Assembly: GCA_964461025.1 (NCBI GenBank)
Contig: CAYWSE010000007.1
Span: forward strand, 1 to 64,000
Reading direction: 5' to 3'
Length of the DNA stretch: 64,000 nt
From: JAHBVL01 sp964461025
Lineage (GTDB): Bacteria > Chloroflexota > Chloroflexia > Thermomicrobiales > UBA6265
Under the pieces are notes generated by a model, which was given only the letters and a program-made list of their open reading frames with translations, made no database searches and had not been told where the DNA came from. A program made the translations under genes and the position numbers. This document shows positions 8,428-16,152 of this stretch, piece after piece (within the stretch, counting starts at the first letter, position 1; every line of letters begins with the position of its first letter).

Positions 8428-9322
8428 CCTGCCTGGCGCTGTTGTGCAAGCGACGCGATGGCCACCGTGCCGGCGCCACCAACACGACCAGCCCGACGAA
8501 GAGAAGCGCCGCGCCCATCCACTGAAGGGGAGCCAGCTTCTCGTCCAGCCATGCAACGCCAAGGAGGGTGGCCGTCAGCGGCTCCATCAACGTGAGCGTT
8601 GCTGCCGTGGCGACTGGCACCAGCGTCAACCCGAGCCCGAAGAAGAAGTAGGGAAGCGCATTCGTCCCCAGCCCGAGATAGAGCGCCACGGCCGCGCCTC
8701 GCGGTTCGAGAATCCACTCCCAGTCTCCTGCGAAAAAGAGGGGAAGGAGGATCAGCGCTGCGCCAGTGAACACCGCAGCCGTGACATCGACCGCGTCATG
8801 ACCGAGACCGATCATCCGTTTGCTTGCCGTGACATACACCGCGTAGCCCGCGCCGCCCAGCACACCAAGCAGCAGGCCAGCCGGATTGCCTTCGACCGAA
8901 TTCGACGTGCCGAGCACCATGAGCACCGCTCCGGCGATTGCCAGCAACGTCGCGATGACCCAAATCCGGCCGGGGTGCTCGTGCAGGAACCTCGCTCCAA
9001 GTAATCCGGTGAACACGGGAGCCACGCCAATTGTCAGAACCGTGCTGACCGCGACTCCGGCATGCTCGATCGCGGTGAAGAACGCGAGCTGCCCGCCTGC
9101 CACGCCCATCGCACCGATAGCGATCAGCAACCATGGCGTGGAAAGGTGGCGTGGACCATGGTTTCGGACGAGCGCGACGAACAGAAGTCCCAGCGCACCA
9201 AGAATCACCCGCACCGAGCCAATCGACAACGATGTTGCGGAATCGGGGGCGTACGTGCTAGCTGTGCCCGACGTTCCCCAGCAGATCGTGGCGAACAGCA
9301 CCAGCGCAACTCCACGACCCAT
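8420..9322 (-). CDS. EamA/DMT superfamily permease
   Basis: About 300 residues with roughly ten hydrophobic segments arranged as two EamA repeats, the second beginning near residue 155. The opening segment (VALVLFATICWGTSG) is typical of drug/metabolite transporters of the RhaT/YdcZ/EamA type. Such proteins export amino acids or other small metabolites; the substrate cannot be inferred. The ATG at 9322 has GAGGA nine bases upstream; an ATG three codons earlier lies directly against that motif and is less likely. The gene is separated from the metallophosphoesterase by about 90 bases on the same strand. Confidence 0.85.
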   Translation of the reverse strand: MGRGVALVLFATICWGTSGTASTYAPDSATSLSIGSVRVILGALGLLFVALVRNHGPRHLSTPWLLIAIGAMGVAGGQLAFFTAIEHAGVAVSTVLTIGVAPVFTGLLGARFLHEHPGRIWVIATLLAIAGAVLMVLGTSNSVEGNPAGLLLGVLGGAGYAVYVTASKRMIGLGHDAVDVTAAVFTGAALILLPLFFAGDWEWILEPRGAAVALYLGLGTNALPYFFFGLGLTLVPVATAATLTLMEPLTATLLGVAWLDEKLAPLQWMGAALLFVGLVVLVAPARWPSRRLHNSARQVN

Positions 9323-9410
9323 CCGTTGCATTCCTCGGTCGTGGGAGAGCGCCCAGACATAGCGAAATCAGATGGCGAATCCTACATCGCCATGCGGTCT
9401 GTCGCTGAAT

Positions 9411-10280
9411 CTAGTGGTGGTCATCCTGGTTGCGCCAGGACTGGTCTTCGAAGCTCCAGATCTCGTCGGACGGCACCAGCACCGGCAGCCGTTCGACGTG
9501 AGTCGGACGGACCGAACTCGCTGACCGTGCGACGCGCATTTCACCACCGGCCAGTGTGCTGATTGTCAGAATCGTGCATTCATGCGGCGGTTCCACCAAT
9601 GCAGCGAACGAGAGGTGCAGCACCGATTCGGTCACGGTTGTCGCGCGGACATGCAGGTGCCCGTGGAGAACGACTGCCGGTTCGATGAGCGTCTGCAGCT
9701 CGGATGTTCGCACGTCCAGATCGGTGAGGTCGCCGGCGTGTTTCATCCCAGCCAACTGCAGCGTTTCTGCGAGTGGCAGCAGTGGGAAGTGAGACATAAT
9801 GATGTTCACAGTACCTTCACGTGTCGCGATGGGCGCACCGAGCGAACGAAGTTCATTCGTCTCAGCATCGCGCTCGACGCCCAGCAACTGGACGGATCTG
9901 CCATTGAGTGCAGTGAGCAGTGGCGGTGTGCAAGTCGCGGCATCGGCAAAGAAATGCTGAAACTCCGACGGTGAGCCAGGCTCGGCGGTGACGTCGTGAT
10001 TGCCCGACAACAGAATGATCGGCTTTCCACTTGAACGCAGTTTCTGACGGACACGGCCCAGCGATTCTCGGTCGGCGAAATGCGAGAGGTCACCGAGCAC
10101 GGCGATGGCATCGACGTCGTGCTCGGCGAATCGTCGCAGCGCTGCGTCGAGCAGGTCGAGTCCGAGATCGAAGCGCAATTCGTTGTGCCAGACCGCGTTC
10201 GGTTCGCCCGGCGGCGTGCAGTGAATCTCGGAAACGACGCCAATGATCAACTGTGAGGATTCAGGTGCATTTGCAGTCAC
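9411..10280 (-). CDS. Calcineurin-like metallophosphoesterase
   Basis: A 289-residue metallophosphoesterase. Motifs in order are SEIH at the N-terminus (normally D-x-H, here E-x-H), GDLSH, GNHD, SHFPLL and GHLH near the C-terminus. All other metal ligands are in place, so a dinuclear metal centre is plausible despite the Asp-to-Glu change. The family covers phosphatases, nucleases and cyclic nucleotide phosphodiesterases; the true substrate is unknown. The GTG start has GGGAG eight bases upstream. No signal peptide is visible, so it should be cytoplasmic. Confidence 0.82.
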   Translation of the reverse strand: MTANAPESSQLIIGVVSEIHCTPPGEPNAVWHNELRFDLGLDLLDAALRRFAEHDVDAIAVLGDLSHFADRESLGRVRQKLRSSGKPIILLSGNHDVTAEPGSPSEFQHFFADAATCTPPLLTALNGRSVQLLGVERDAETNELRSLGAPIATREGTVNIIMSHFPLLPLAETLQLAGMKHAGDLTDLDVRTSELQTLIEPAVVLHGHLHVRATTVTESVLHLSFAALVEPPHECTILTISTLAGGEMRVARSASSVRPTHVERLPVLVPSDEIWSFEDQSWRNQDDHH

Positions 10281-10379
10281 GATGCAACTCCCGGCGCAAT
10301 TCGACTCGGTGCAGGGATCATCGCAGACCGAATCCGCATGTCAAGCTTCGACAGGCACCCCAAGTTACCCGTACGGACT

Positions 10380-10409
10380 TTTTGCGGACAAGGCAGCTTA
10401 TCCGCAAAA
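10380..10409. promoter_or_regulatory. 13-bp-stem palindrome in a divergent promoter region
   Basis: Arms 10380-10392 and 10397-10409 are complementary at 12 of 13 positions (TTTTGCGGA ... TCCGCAAAA) with a GCAG loop. It lies between the metallophosphoesterase gene and the rightward gene at 10524, about 100-115 bases from each start. It could be a repressor operator or an RNA hairpin. No regulator gene is adjacent. Confidence 0.5.
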
Positions 10410-10523
10410 CATCGATCCGCTCAGGTCCGAGTCGTCTCGATATGCTATTGTGGTCGTGAAAAGGCATATGACGATAAATAATTCAGAGGCCACGCTATCC
10501 TCTGGGTCGAAAGGCGTCGAACG

Positions 10524-11381
10524 TTGCGCGCAGTCTGGATACACAAGGCCTCATCAATCGCTGCTCCCGGCGCATCTATCGATCGCTTGCGGCAATACGG
10601 CATGGACACGATCTTTCTGACCGTCTCGGCGGCAGGCGCCTCGATCGACGAAGACAGCCAGACAGATGAGGCGTCACCAGAGGAGAAGCCTCTCGATGTC
10701 GCGCGGTTTCTGACGATGGCCAACGCAAGCCGGATTGCCGTTCATATGATGGTGCTGGAAGATCCGGTATTCGCTTTACCCGAGTATCACACCGACGCCG
10801 TGAATCGCCTGAACCGCGTCCTCGCCTGGTGTGCTGCACAACAACGGGCCGGACGGCCGGTTGCGGGGTTGCATCTCGACACTGAACCACATGGACTCCC
10901 TGGCTGGGCTGGATGGTCCTGGCGGGAGCGCGAGCGAGTGATGTCCGGGTATCTTCAGCTTCTTGGCAAAGCGCGGCTGGCAATCGATACACACAATCGC
11001 TCGACGAATGCCACGTTGCGGCTCTCCGTAGCCACTGCCTGGTGGTGGAACGAACAGGCTGCCGAAGGCAATCTTCCCTCTGCCGACGCGTCGAAAGTCG
11101 CTCGCCACACACACTTCATTGTGCCGATGGTCTATGGCGATGAACCCAGGCCGGGAACCGATTTATCTTTTTTGGTCGCGCGGTCAGCTGATGAAGTTCG
11201 CAAGGCGGCCACCCTCGTCGGCATCGCAGCGTGGGATTTCCGGGGAAAAGCCGGGCTGGATGCGATCCGACGGCAACTCGACGCACATCAGTGGCCGGTC
11301 GCTCGCAATTACCTGGGAACCTCCGTGTACTCGTTCGAGTCGCTTCAAATCGCAGACGATCAGGAAACAGGCGGCGTCTGA
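10524..11381 (+). CDS. Uncharacterised protein, possibly a glycosidase-like TIM barrel
   Basis: I do not recognise this 285-residue protein firmly. Features suggest a TIM-barrel hydrolase fold: GLHLDTEPHG near residue 115 looks like a beta-strand-4 catalytic loop, VPMVYGD near 195 a later strand, and GIAAWDF near 232 another. There is no signal peptide, so it would be cytoplasmic unless the true start is upstream; a stop codon in frame just before 10482 rules out much extension. The start is TTG with AAAGG about nine bases upstream. Its 3' end overlaps the convergent enolase-superfamily gene by 22 bases. Confidence 0.5.
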   Translation: MRAVWIHKASSIAAPGASIDRLRQYGMDTIFLTVSAAGASIDEDSQTDEASPEEKPLDVARFLTMANASRIAVHMMVLEDPVFALPEYHTDAVNRLNRVLAWCAAQQRAGRPVAGLHLDTEPHGLPGWAGWSWRERERVMSGYLQLLGKARLAIDTHNRSTNATLRLSVATAWWWNEQAAEGNLPSADASKVARHTHFIVPMVYGDEPRPGTDLSFLVARSADEVRKAATLVGIAAWDFRGKAGLDAIRRQLDAHQWPVARNYLGTSVYSFESLQIADDQETGGV

Positions 11382-12541
11382 TACAGTGTTTTTCCTCCAA
11401 CGCGAATTTCGACGTCGACCAGATACTTCTTCGCGCCCTGCAAATCGGGCTCGATGCCGATTCCGGGTTCGTCATTGAGGAGAACCTGGCCGTCGCCGTT
11501 GCGTTCGAGGTGGTTCCTGGTGATTTCGACCGCGAGCGACTTCAGCTCGGCCGGGTACTCGCAGATCTCGTCGGTGGCTGATCCGGCGAACGGATGGAGC
11601 GATGCCGCCAACGCGAGGTGCGACGTGAAGGTGTGGTTGACGTAGATGATGCCGCGCTCCTGCGCATAGCGGGCGATGTCGTAGCTCGGCGTGATGCCCC
11701 CAATGCGTCCGGCGTCGATTTGCACGAAACCAATACCGGCATAGTCGATCATGTGCTGGGCCATGTGGACGTTATGCGACCCCTCACCACCCGCCAGCTT
11801 CACCGGCGCGGCTTCGCCGGCCAGCGTCGCGTAAGAATTCAGCGCCCCGGAAAGAAACGGCTCTTCCAGCCAAGTCGCGCCGAACTCCTTCAGCGCGGCC
11901 AATCGTGGACGCGCGAGCTCGATGTCGTCTTTCCAGACCGTTCCTGCATCGACGAGCAGGTGCGCGTCCGGACCAATCCCCTCACGCGCAGCGGCGATGT
12001 GTTCCGCATCGACTTCCGGTGTGCCCAGCCCGTAGGGTCCCCAGCCGAATTTCGCGGCGCGGTAACCCTCGGCGTTCGCCCGCTTCGCTTTGGCGAGCGT
12101 TTCCGCCGGCGTGTCACCAAAGAGCACTGACGCGTATGGAGTGCGCGGATACTGCCTCTCGTACCCAAGCAACCGATAGACCGGCTCGCTATGCATCTTG
12201 CCAAGCAGGTCCCACATCGCGATGTCGATGCCGGAAAGGGTGTGGTCGGTTTGCAGGAGGTCCATGCTGTTGGCGCGGACCAGATCGCCAATGCGGCGAA
12301 TGTCGTCGACACTCTCCAGGCGCTGACCGAGAACCGAGTCGCGCACCGGTTTGCAGGCGCTGTGCGACATCGGCGCCACCCAGCTGGCAATGCTCACCAG
12401 CGGCGCCGCTTCACACTCACCCCAGCCGACCCATTCACCCGCCTGCAACCGGACGAGCAGCAGGTCCTGGCTGCCGTCGCCGATATCCAGCACCTCGGGC
12501 ATGGAGCAATAGTAGAAATCGACCGCTTCGATCTTCGGCAT
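11360..12541 (-). CDS. Enolase superfamily enzyme (mandelate racemase/muconate lactonising-like)
   Basis: A 393-residue member of the enolase superfamily. The capping domain precedes the barrel. Metal ligands appear as D198 (LLVDAG), E226 (WLEEP) and E253 (AGGEG). A lysine at 164 (AAKFGW) occupies the second-strand position, but the second lysine of a KxK pair is absent. A later QIDAGRIGG and VNHTFTSH offer Asp and His for an MR-type dyad. This suggests an acid-sugar dehydratase or racemase rather than a muconate cycloisomerase. Substrate unknown. It begins with ATG and faces the ABC exporter gene across a 190-base divergent gap. Confidence 0.85.
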   Translation of the reverse strand: MPKIEAVDFYYCSMPEVLDIGDGSQDLLLVRLQAGEWVGWGECEAAPLVSIASWVAPMSHSACKPVRDSVLGQRLESVDDIRRIGDLVRANSMDLLQTDHTLSGIDIAMWDLLGKMHSEPVYRLLGYERQYPRTPYASVLFGDTPAETLAKAKRANAEGYRAAKFGWGPYGLGTPEVDAEHIAAAREGIGPDAHLLVDAGTVWKDDIELARPRLAALKEFGATWLEEPFLSGALNSYATLAGEAAPVKLAGGEGSHNVHMAQHMIDYAGIGFVQIDAGRIGGITPSYDIARYAQERGIIYVNHTFTSHLALAASLHPFAGSATDEICEYPAELKSLAVEITRNHLERNGDGQVLLNDEPGIGIEPDLQGAKKYLVDVEIRVGGKTLYQTPPVS

Positions 12542-12732
12542 GAGGTTTGTCGCCTTCCGATAGGTTGCGTGACGTTGTTTGCCGGCCCATCGCCGGATCC
12601 GACTGCGTGATTCTGCCGATTGTCGAGCGAATTGTCATCCCGCTGCATCTGGCGACCTAGCCAAGTGGATTACCCTGCTCGTGGAGTTGTCCGCCGCGAT
12701 CGCATCGCCGAGAATATTATGATCACCAATTC

Positions 12733-14754
12733 GTGCGCTGGCGCAGCATCCTCGCCAATGCTCGAGATCACCCTCTTGAAAGGATTCCAACCAAGTCATT
12801 GAGCACGTTCTCGCCTTCATCTGGATCAAATGGCCTGCATGGCTCTACGAGCCGCGGCGGTCGCCCAGCTTCACCGCCCGATCCGGGCGGATCAACGCGA
12901 CGCTGGTCTCTCAACTGGAAATCGATTCGCCAGGGCATTGGCCAGACCTGGAGCGCCACCGTCCGCGTGTTTCAGCTCGTCTGGGAAACCAGTCCGCGTC
13001 TCACCCTGATGCTGGCGACGATGACGTTGTTGATGAGCGTCATCCCGGCCGCTCAGGTCTGGCTCGCCGGTCGTCTGATCGACGAAGTCGTTGCCGGCAT
13101 CACCGGGGGCGGCGGCAATGAATACATCCGGCCAGTCATCATTCTGGCAATCATCCAACTCGTTCTCTTTCTCGGCGCCAGCCTCTTTCAGACTTTGAGC
13201 AACATCAGCCAGCAGCTCCTGCAGGAGCGATTGGCGATTCACGTTCAAATGTCGATCATGCGCCACGCCAACACCCTCGATCTCGCCGATTTCGAGAACG
13301 CCGCGTATTACGATCAGCTGCAACAAGCCCAGAGAGAATCGGCCAACCGGCCAGTGATGATGGTCACCAGCGTGTTCGGCATGGCCAGGTCGGCTATTAC
13401 GTTCGCAACAATGGTCGGGTTGTTGATCGGCCTGTCGCCCTGGATCGCAGTTGCAGCGCTCATTGCGCCGATTCCGGCGTTCATTTCTGGATCGCGGTAT
13501 GGTTGGTGGGGGTATCAGCAGATGCGCCGGCTCTCCCCTACTCGCCGGCTCATGTCCTATTTCACGACGCTGATGACCACCGATACTTTCAACAAGGAAA
13601 TCAAGCTCTTCACCCTCGGCGATCACTTCATCGGCCGCTACGAAAAAATCTCTGCACAGTACTACGACGAAACTCGCGAGCTCCTGATCCGTCGCTATGT
13701 GGCGGGATTCGGCTGGGGCGCGTTGACGATCATCGCTTCCTCCGCCACGTTCCTCTACGTCGCGGTGCAGGCCGTGCGAGGGTTCATCACACTTGGTCAG
13801 TTGACTGTCTATGTGCAGGCGGCCCAACAAGTCCAGCAGTCGTTTCAGGGACTGCTTGGCGGTATCCAGAGCATTTACGAACACGGTCTCTATCTGTCGA
13901 CGCTGCACGATTTGCTCGACCGTCAGCCTCAGATCGAGACTCCCGAGAACCCCAAGCCGTTGCAGATTCCGTTTCAGCAGGGAATCACTTTCGAGAATGT
14001 CTCGTTTCGATACCCTGGTCGCGAGGACTGGGCGCTGCGGAACGTCTCGTTCACCATCGATCCCGGCGAGATGATTGCGCTGGTTGGGAAGAACGGCGCC
14101 GGCAAGACCTCCATTGTCAAACTTCTCGGCAGGCTCTATGACCCAACCGAGGGCCGCGTCCTCGTCGACGGTGTTGACATCCGAGAATATGATCCTCAGC
14201 AGCTGCGACAACACTTCGGCACGATGTTCCAGGACTATGTGACCTATCAGTTGACAGCACGCGAGAACATCGGTGTCGGCAATCCGGAACGGATAGACGA
14301 TTTCGCCGCCGTCCGGGCTGCCGCGGAACGTGGCGGCGCCGATCGGTTGATCGACACCTTCGACGACGGTTACGAAACGATGCTCGGCAAATGGTTTGAG
14401 GAAGGCAACCAGCTCTCGGGCGGCGAATGGCAGCGAATCGCACTCTCCCGCGCGTTCATGCGTGACGCTCAGATTCTGATCCTCGACGAGCCAACGTCGG
14501 CGCTCGATGCTGAAGCGGAGCACGATCTTTTCACCCGCATCCGAGAACTTGCGGTCGGCAAGATGGCGATATTCATTTCGCATCGCTTCTCGACGACGCG
14601 TCAGGCCGATCGCATTCTCGTGCTGGAAGACGGTCAACTCGTCGAGCAAGGCACCCACGAGGAATTGATGCTGCAGGCCGGGCGCTACGCCCAGCTCTTC
14701 ATGCTGCAAGCCGAGAGCTATTTCTGGAACAGTGAGGCGACCGCCCCCCTTTGA
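12733..14754 (+). CDS. ABC exporter, fused permease and ATPase (half-transporter)
   Basis: A 673-residue half-transporter of the MsbA/multidrug type. Six membrane segments lie between about 85 and 370, and the nucleotide-binding domain fills the C-terminal third: GKNGAGKTS (Walker A), LSGGE signature, ILDEPTSALD (Walker B) and the SHRFST switch histidine. One gene implies a homodimer. The start is uncertain: the first 60 residues look poorly structured, and neither the GTG at 12733 nor an in-frame TTG at 12799 has a good ribosome-binding site. The substrate is unknown; the stop lies 27 bases from the end of the convergent SnoaL/cupin gene. Confidence 0.87.
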   Translation: MRWRSILANARDHPLERIPTKSLSTFSPSSGSNGLHGSTSRGGRPASPPDPGGSTRRWSLNWKSIRQGIGQTWSATVRVFQLVWETSPRLTLMLATMTLLMSVIPAAQVWLAGRLIDEVVAGITGGGGNEYIRPVIILAIIQLVLFLGASLFQTLSNISQQLLQERLAIHVQMSIMRHANTLDLADFENAAYYDQLQQAQRESANRPVMMVTSVFGMARSAITFATMVGLLIGLSPWIAVAALIAPIPAFISGSRYGWWGYQQMRRLSPTRRLMSYFTTLMTTDTFNKEIKLFTLGDHFIGRYEKISAQYYDETRELLIRRYVAGFGWGALTIIASSATFLYVAVQAVRGFITLGQLTVYVQAAQQVQQSFQGLLGGIQSIYEHGLYLSTLHDLLDRQPQIETPENPKPLQIPFQQGITFENVSFRYPGREDWALRNVSFTIDPGEMIALVGKNGAGKTSIVKLLGRLYDPTEGRVLVDGVDIREYDPQQLRQHFGTMFQDYVTYQLTARENIGVGNPERIDDFAAVRAAAERGGADRLIDTFDDGYETMLGKWFEEGNQLSGGEWQRIALSRAFMRDAQILILDEPTSALDAEAEHDLFTRIRELAVGKMAIFISHRFSTTRQADRILVLEDGQLVEQGTHEELMLQAGRYAQLFMLQAESYFWNSEATAPL

Positions 14755-14781
14755 CCGGCTACTCGCCGTGGACGCGACATC

Positions 14782-16095
14782 TTAAGTACCGGTGGCAAAT
14801 GCCAGAAACAAGAACGTGGCTGGTCGGTCGTCCCAGGCACGCAGCGTGACGATCGAACTGAGTTTGACAACGATTTCATCGCCTGGTAGGAGGTCAATGG
14901 TGTCCCGATCGAGCGTCGTGCGGCTCTGAGCGCTTCTCCAGCCGACTGGACCGGCATGGACACCGATACGTAATCGCCCGTCGAGTGCGATGACGAGAGA
15001 GGGCCCGCTCAAAGACTGTATGTCGATCGCTGCGCCATGGTTGGCCTCGACCACCCACCCTTCCAATTGATAAACGCCCCGAGTCGGAACCGCCACGAGT
15101 TGCTTCATGTCGAAATGGACTGTGACATGTGCATCGTCGTGGAGGAGATCCGCAGTCGGAAGTCCGTTGAGCTGCGTCGACAGTGCGGGCTCCGCGACTG
15201 TCGCTAGGATCAGCACAAGCGGCAACGGCCCCTCCTGCCAAACGGAGAACGCCAATCCGCGGTGCACGCTGACCGGCGCGCCGGGCAGCACGTGAGTGTC
15301 CCTTGGGGTGTCGGATTGCCCGGAGCCGGCGCCATATGAAGCGCTGCCCTCAAGCCGGCCGGCCCCGGACTCGACCACTATCACGGCTTCGAGGTGCTGG
15401 TCCAGGGCGATCCGGCCTCCGGGAGCGATCTCGACCTTTGCCAGATGGACGAACGCGAGATCGCCTGCGAGGGCTATATCATCAATCTGAAGTAACGCCT
15501 TTACCCTGCCCAGGGAGAGAGATTCGGCCCACCGCTGGATGACTTTTCCACCGCTGACTCGCACGAACTCGCGACTTGCCCTATTCGCGGACCTCTCCAT
15601 CAGATGGTCGCCGAGCGTTATAGGGCTAATGCCGGCAACGGACGTCTCGACGACCAGGAATTTCTCGGACGGTTCGACCGAGAGCACGTCGACTGAGGAT
15701 CCCGGCGACACGTCACGCAGATCGAGCAACGAGTTGATGAACGCGTCGATGTTTTCACTGGTCGTGCGGCCGAAGTCATGGTTCGTGAAGTCGGCATGCG
15801 CAACGTCGAGCAGGGCGGAACCAGGGCCACCGGCGAGAACGGCATTAACCGTGTCATAGAAGCGGCGAACCGCGCGCTCATCCCGCTCGACGTCGTACGG
15901 GACAGCACGGGGCTGGTCCACGAGGACCTCGAGCTGTCCAATCGTCAGGCCGGTCAGCACTGCCAGAAAAATCGCGATGCGATAACCACGAACAGCCATC
16001 GAGTCTTGGCCCCGAAATGCCTGGGACGATTGGCCCGCAGAGGCGCTCGCCGAAGAGCCCTGATCCATCGTGGCGTGACCTGCGCTGGCAGGCAT
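14782..16095 (-). CDS. Membrane-anchored protein with SnoaL-like and cupin-like domains
   Basis: 437 residues. A single hydrophobic stretch near 36-58 (GYRIAIFLAVLTGLTIGQL) looks like a signal anchor, so the bulk is probably outside the membrane. Residues about 75-205 resemble a SnoaL-like/NTF2 fold (RRFYDTVNAVLAGG, FTNHDFGR, EFVRVSGGKVIQRW). The remainder contains two stretches with cupin-like features, such as LAGDLAFVHLAKVEIAPGG and VLPGAPVSVHRG. It starts 57 bases after the LuxR/ATPase regulator on the same strand, probably one operon. Activity is unknown. The start could instead be the ATG at residue 10 or 33. Confidence 0.55.
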   Translation of the reverse strand: MPASAGHATMDQGSSASASAGQSSQAFRGQDSMAVRGYRIAIFLAVLTGLTIGQLEVLVDQPRAVPYDVERDERAVRRFYDTVNAVLAGGPGSALLDVAHADFTNHDFGRTTSENIDAFINSLLDLRDVSPGSSVDVLSVEPSEKFLVVETSVAGISPITLGDHLMERSANRASREFVRVSGGKVIQRWAESLSLGRVKALLQIDDIALAGDLAFVHLAKVEIAPGGRIALDQHLEAVIVVESGAGRLEGSASYGAGSGQSDTPRDTHVLPGAPVSVHRGLAFSVWQEGPLPLVLILATVAEPALSTQLNGLPTADLLHDDAHVTVHFDMKQLVAVPTRGVYQLEGWVVEANHGAAIDIQSLSGPSLVIALDGRLRIGVHAGPVGWRSAQSRTTLDRDTIDLLPGDEIVVKLSSIVTLRAWDDRPATFLFLAFATGT

Positions 16096-16152
16096 GACGA
16101 GGATTCGCTATTTCGTGAGTTCGCGCAATCGAAGATCCGCCGCGCGTCCCCC

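Noticed and set aside
12892..14709. 605-codon open frame on the minus strand
   Set aside because: It lies entirely opposite the ABC exporter, whose Walker A, signature and Walker B motifs are clear; the shadow product has no motif and odd composition.
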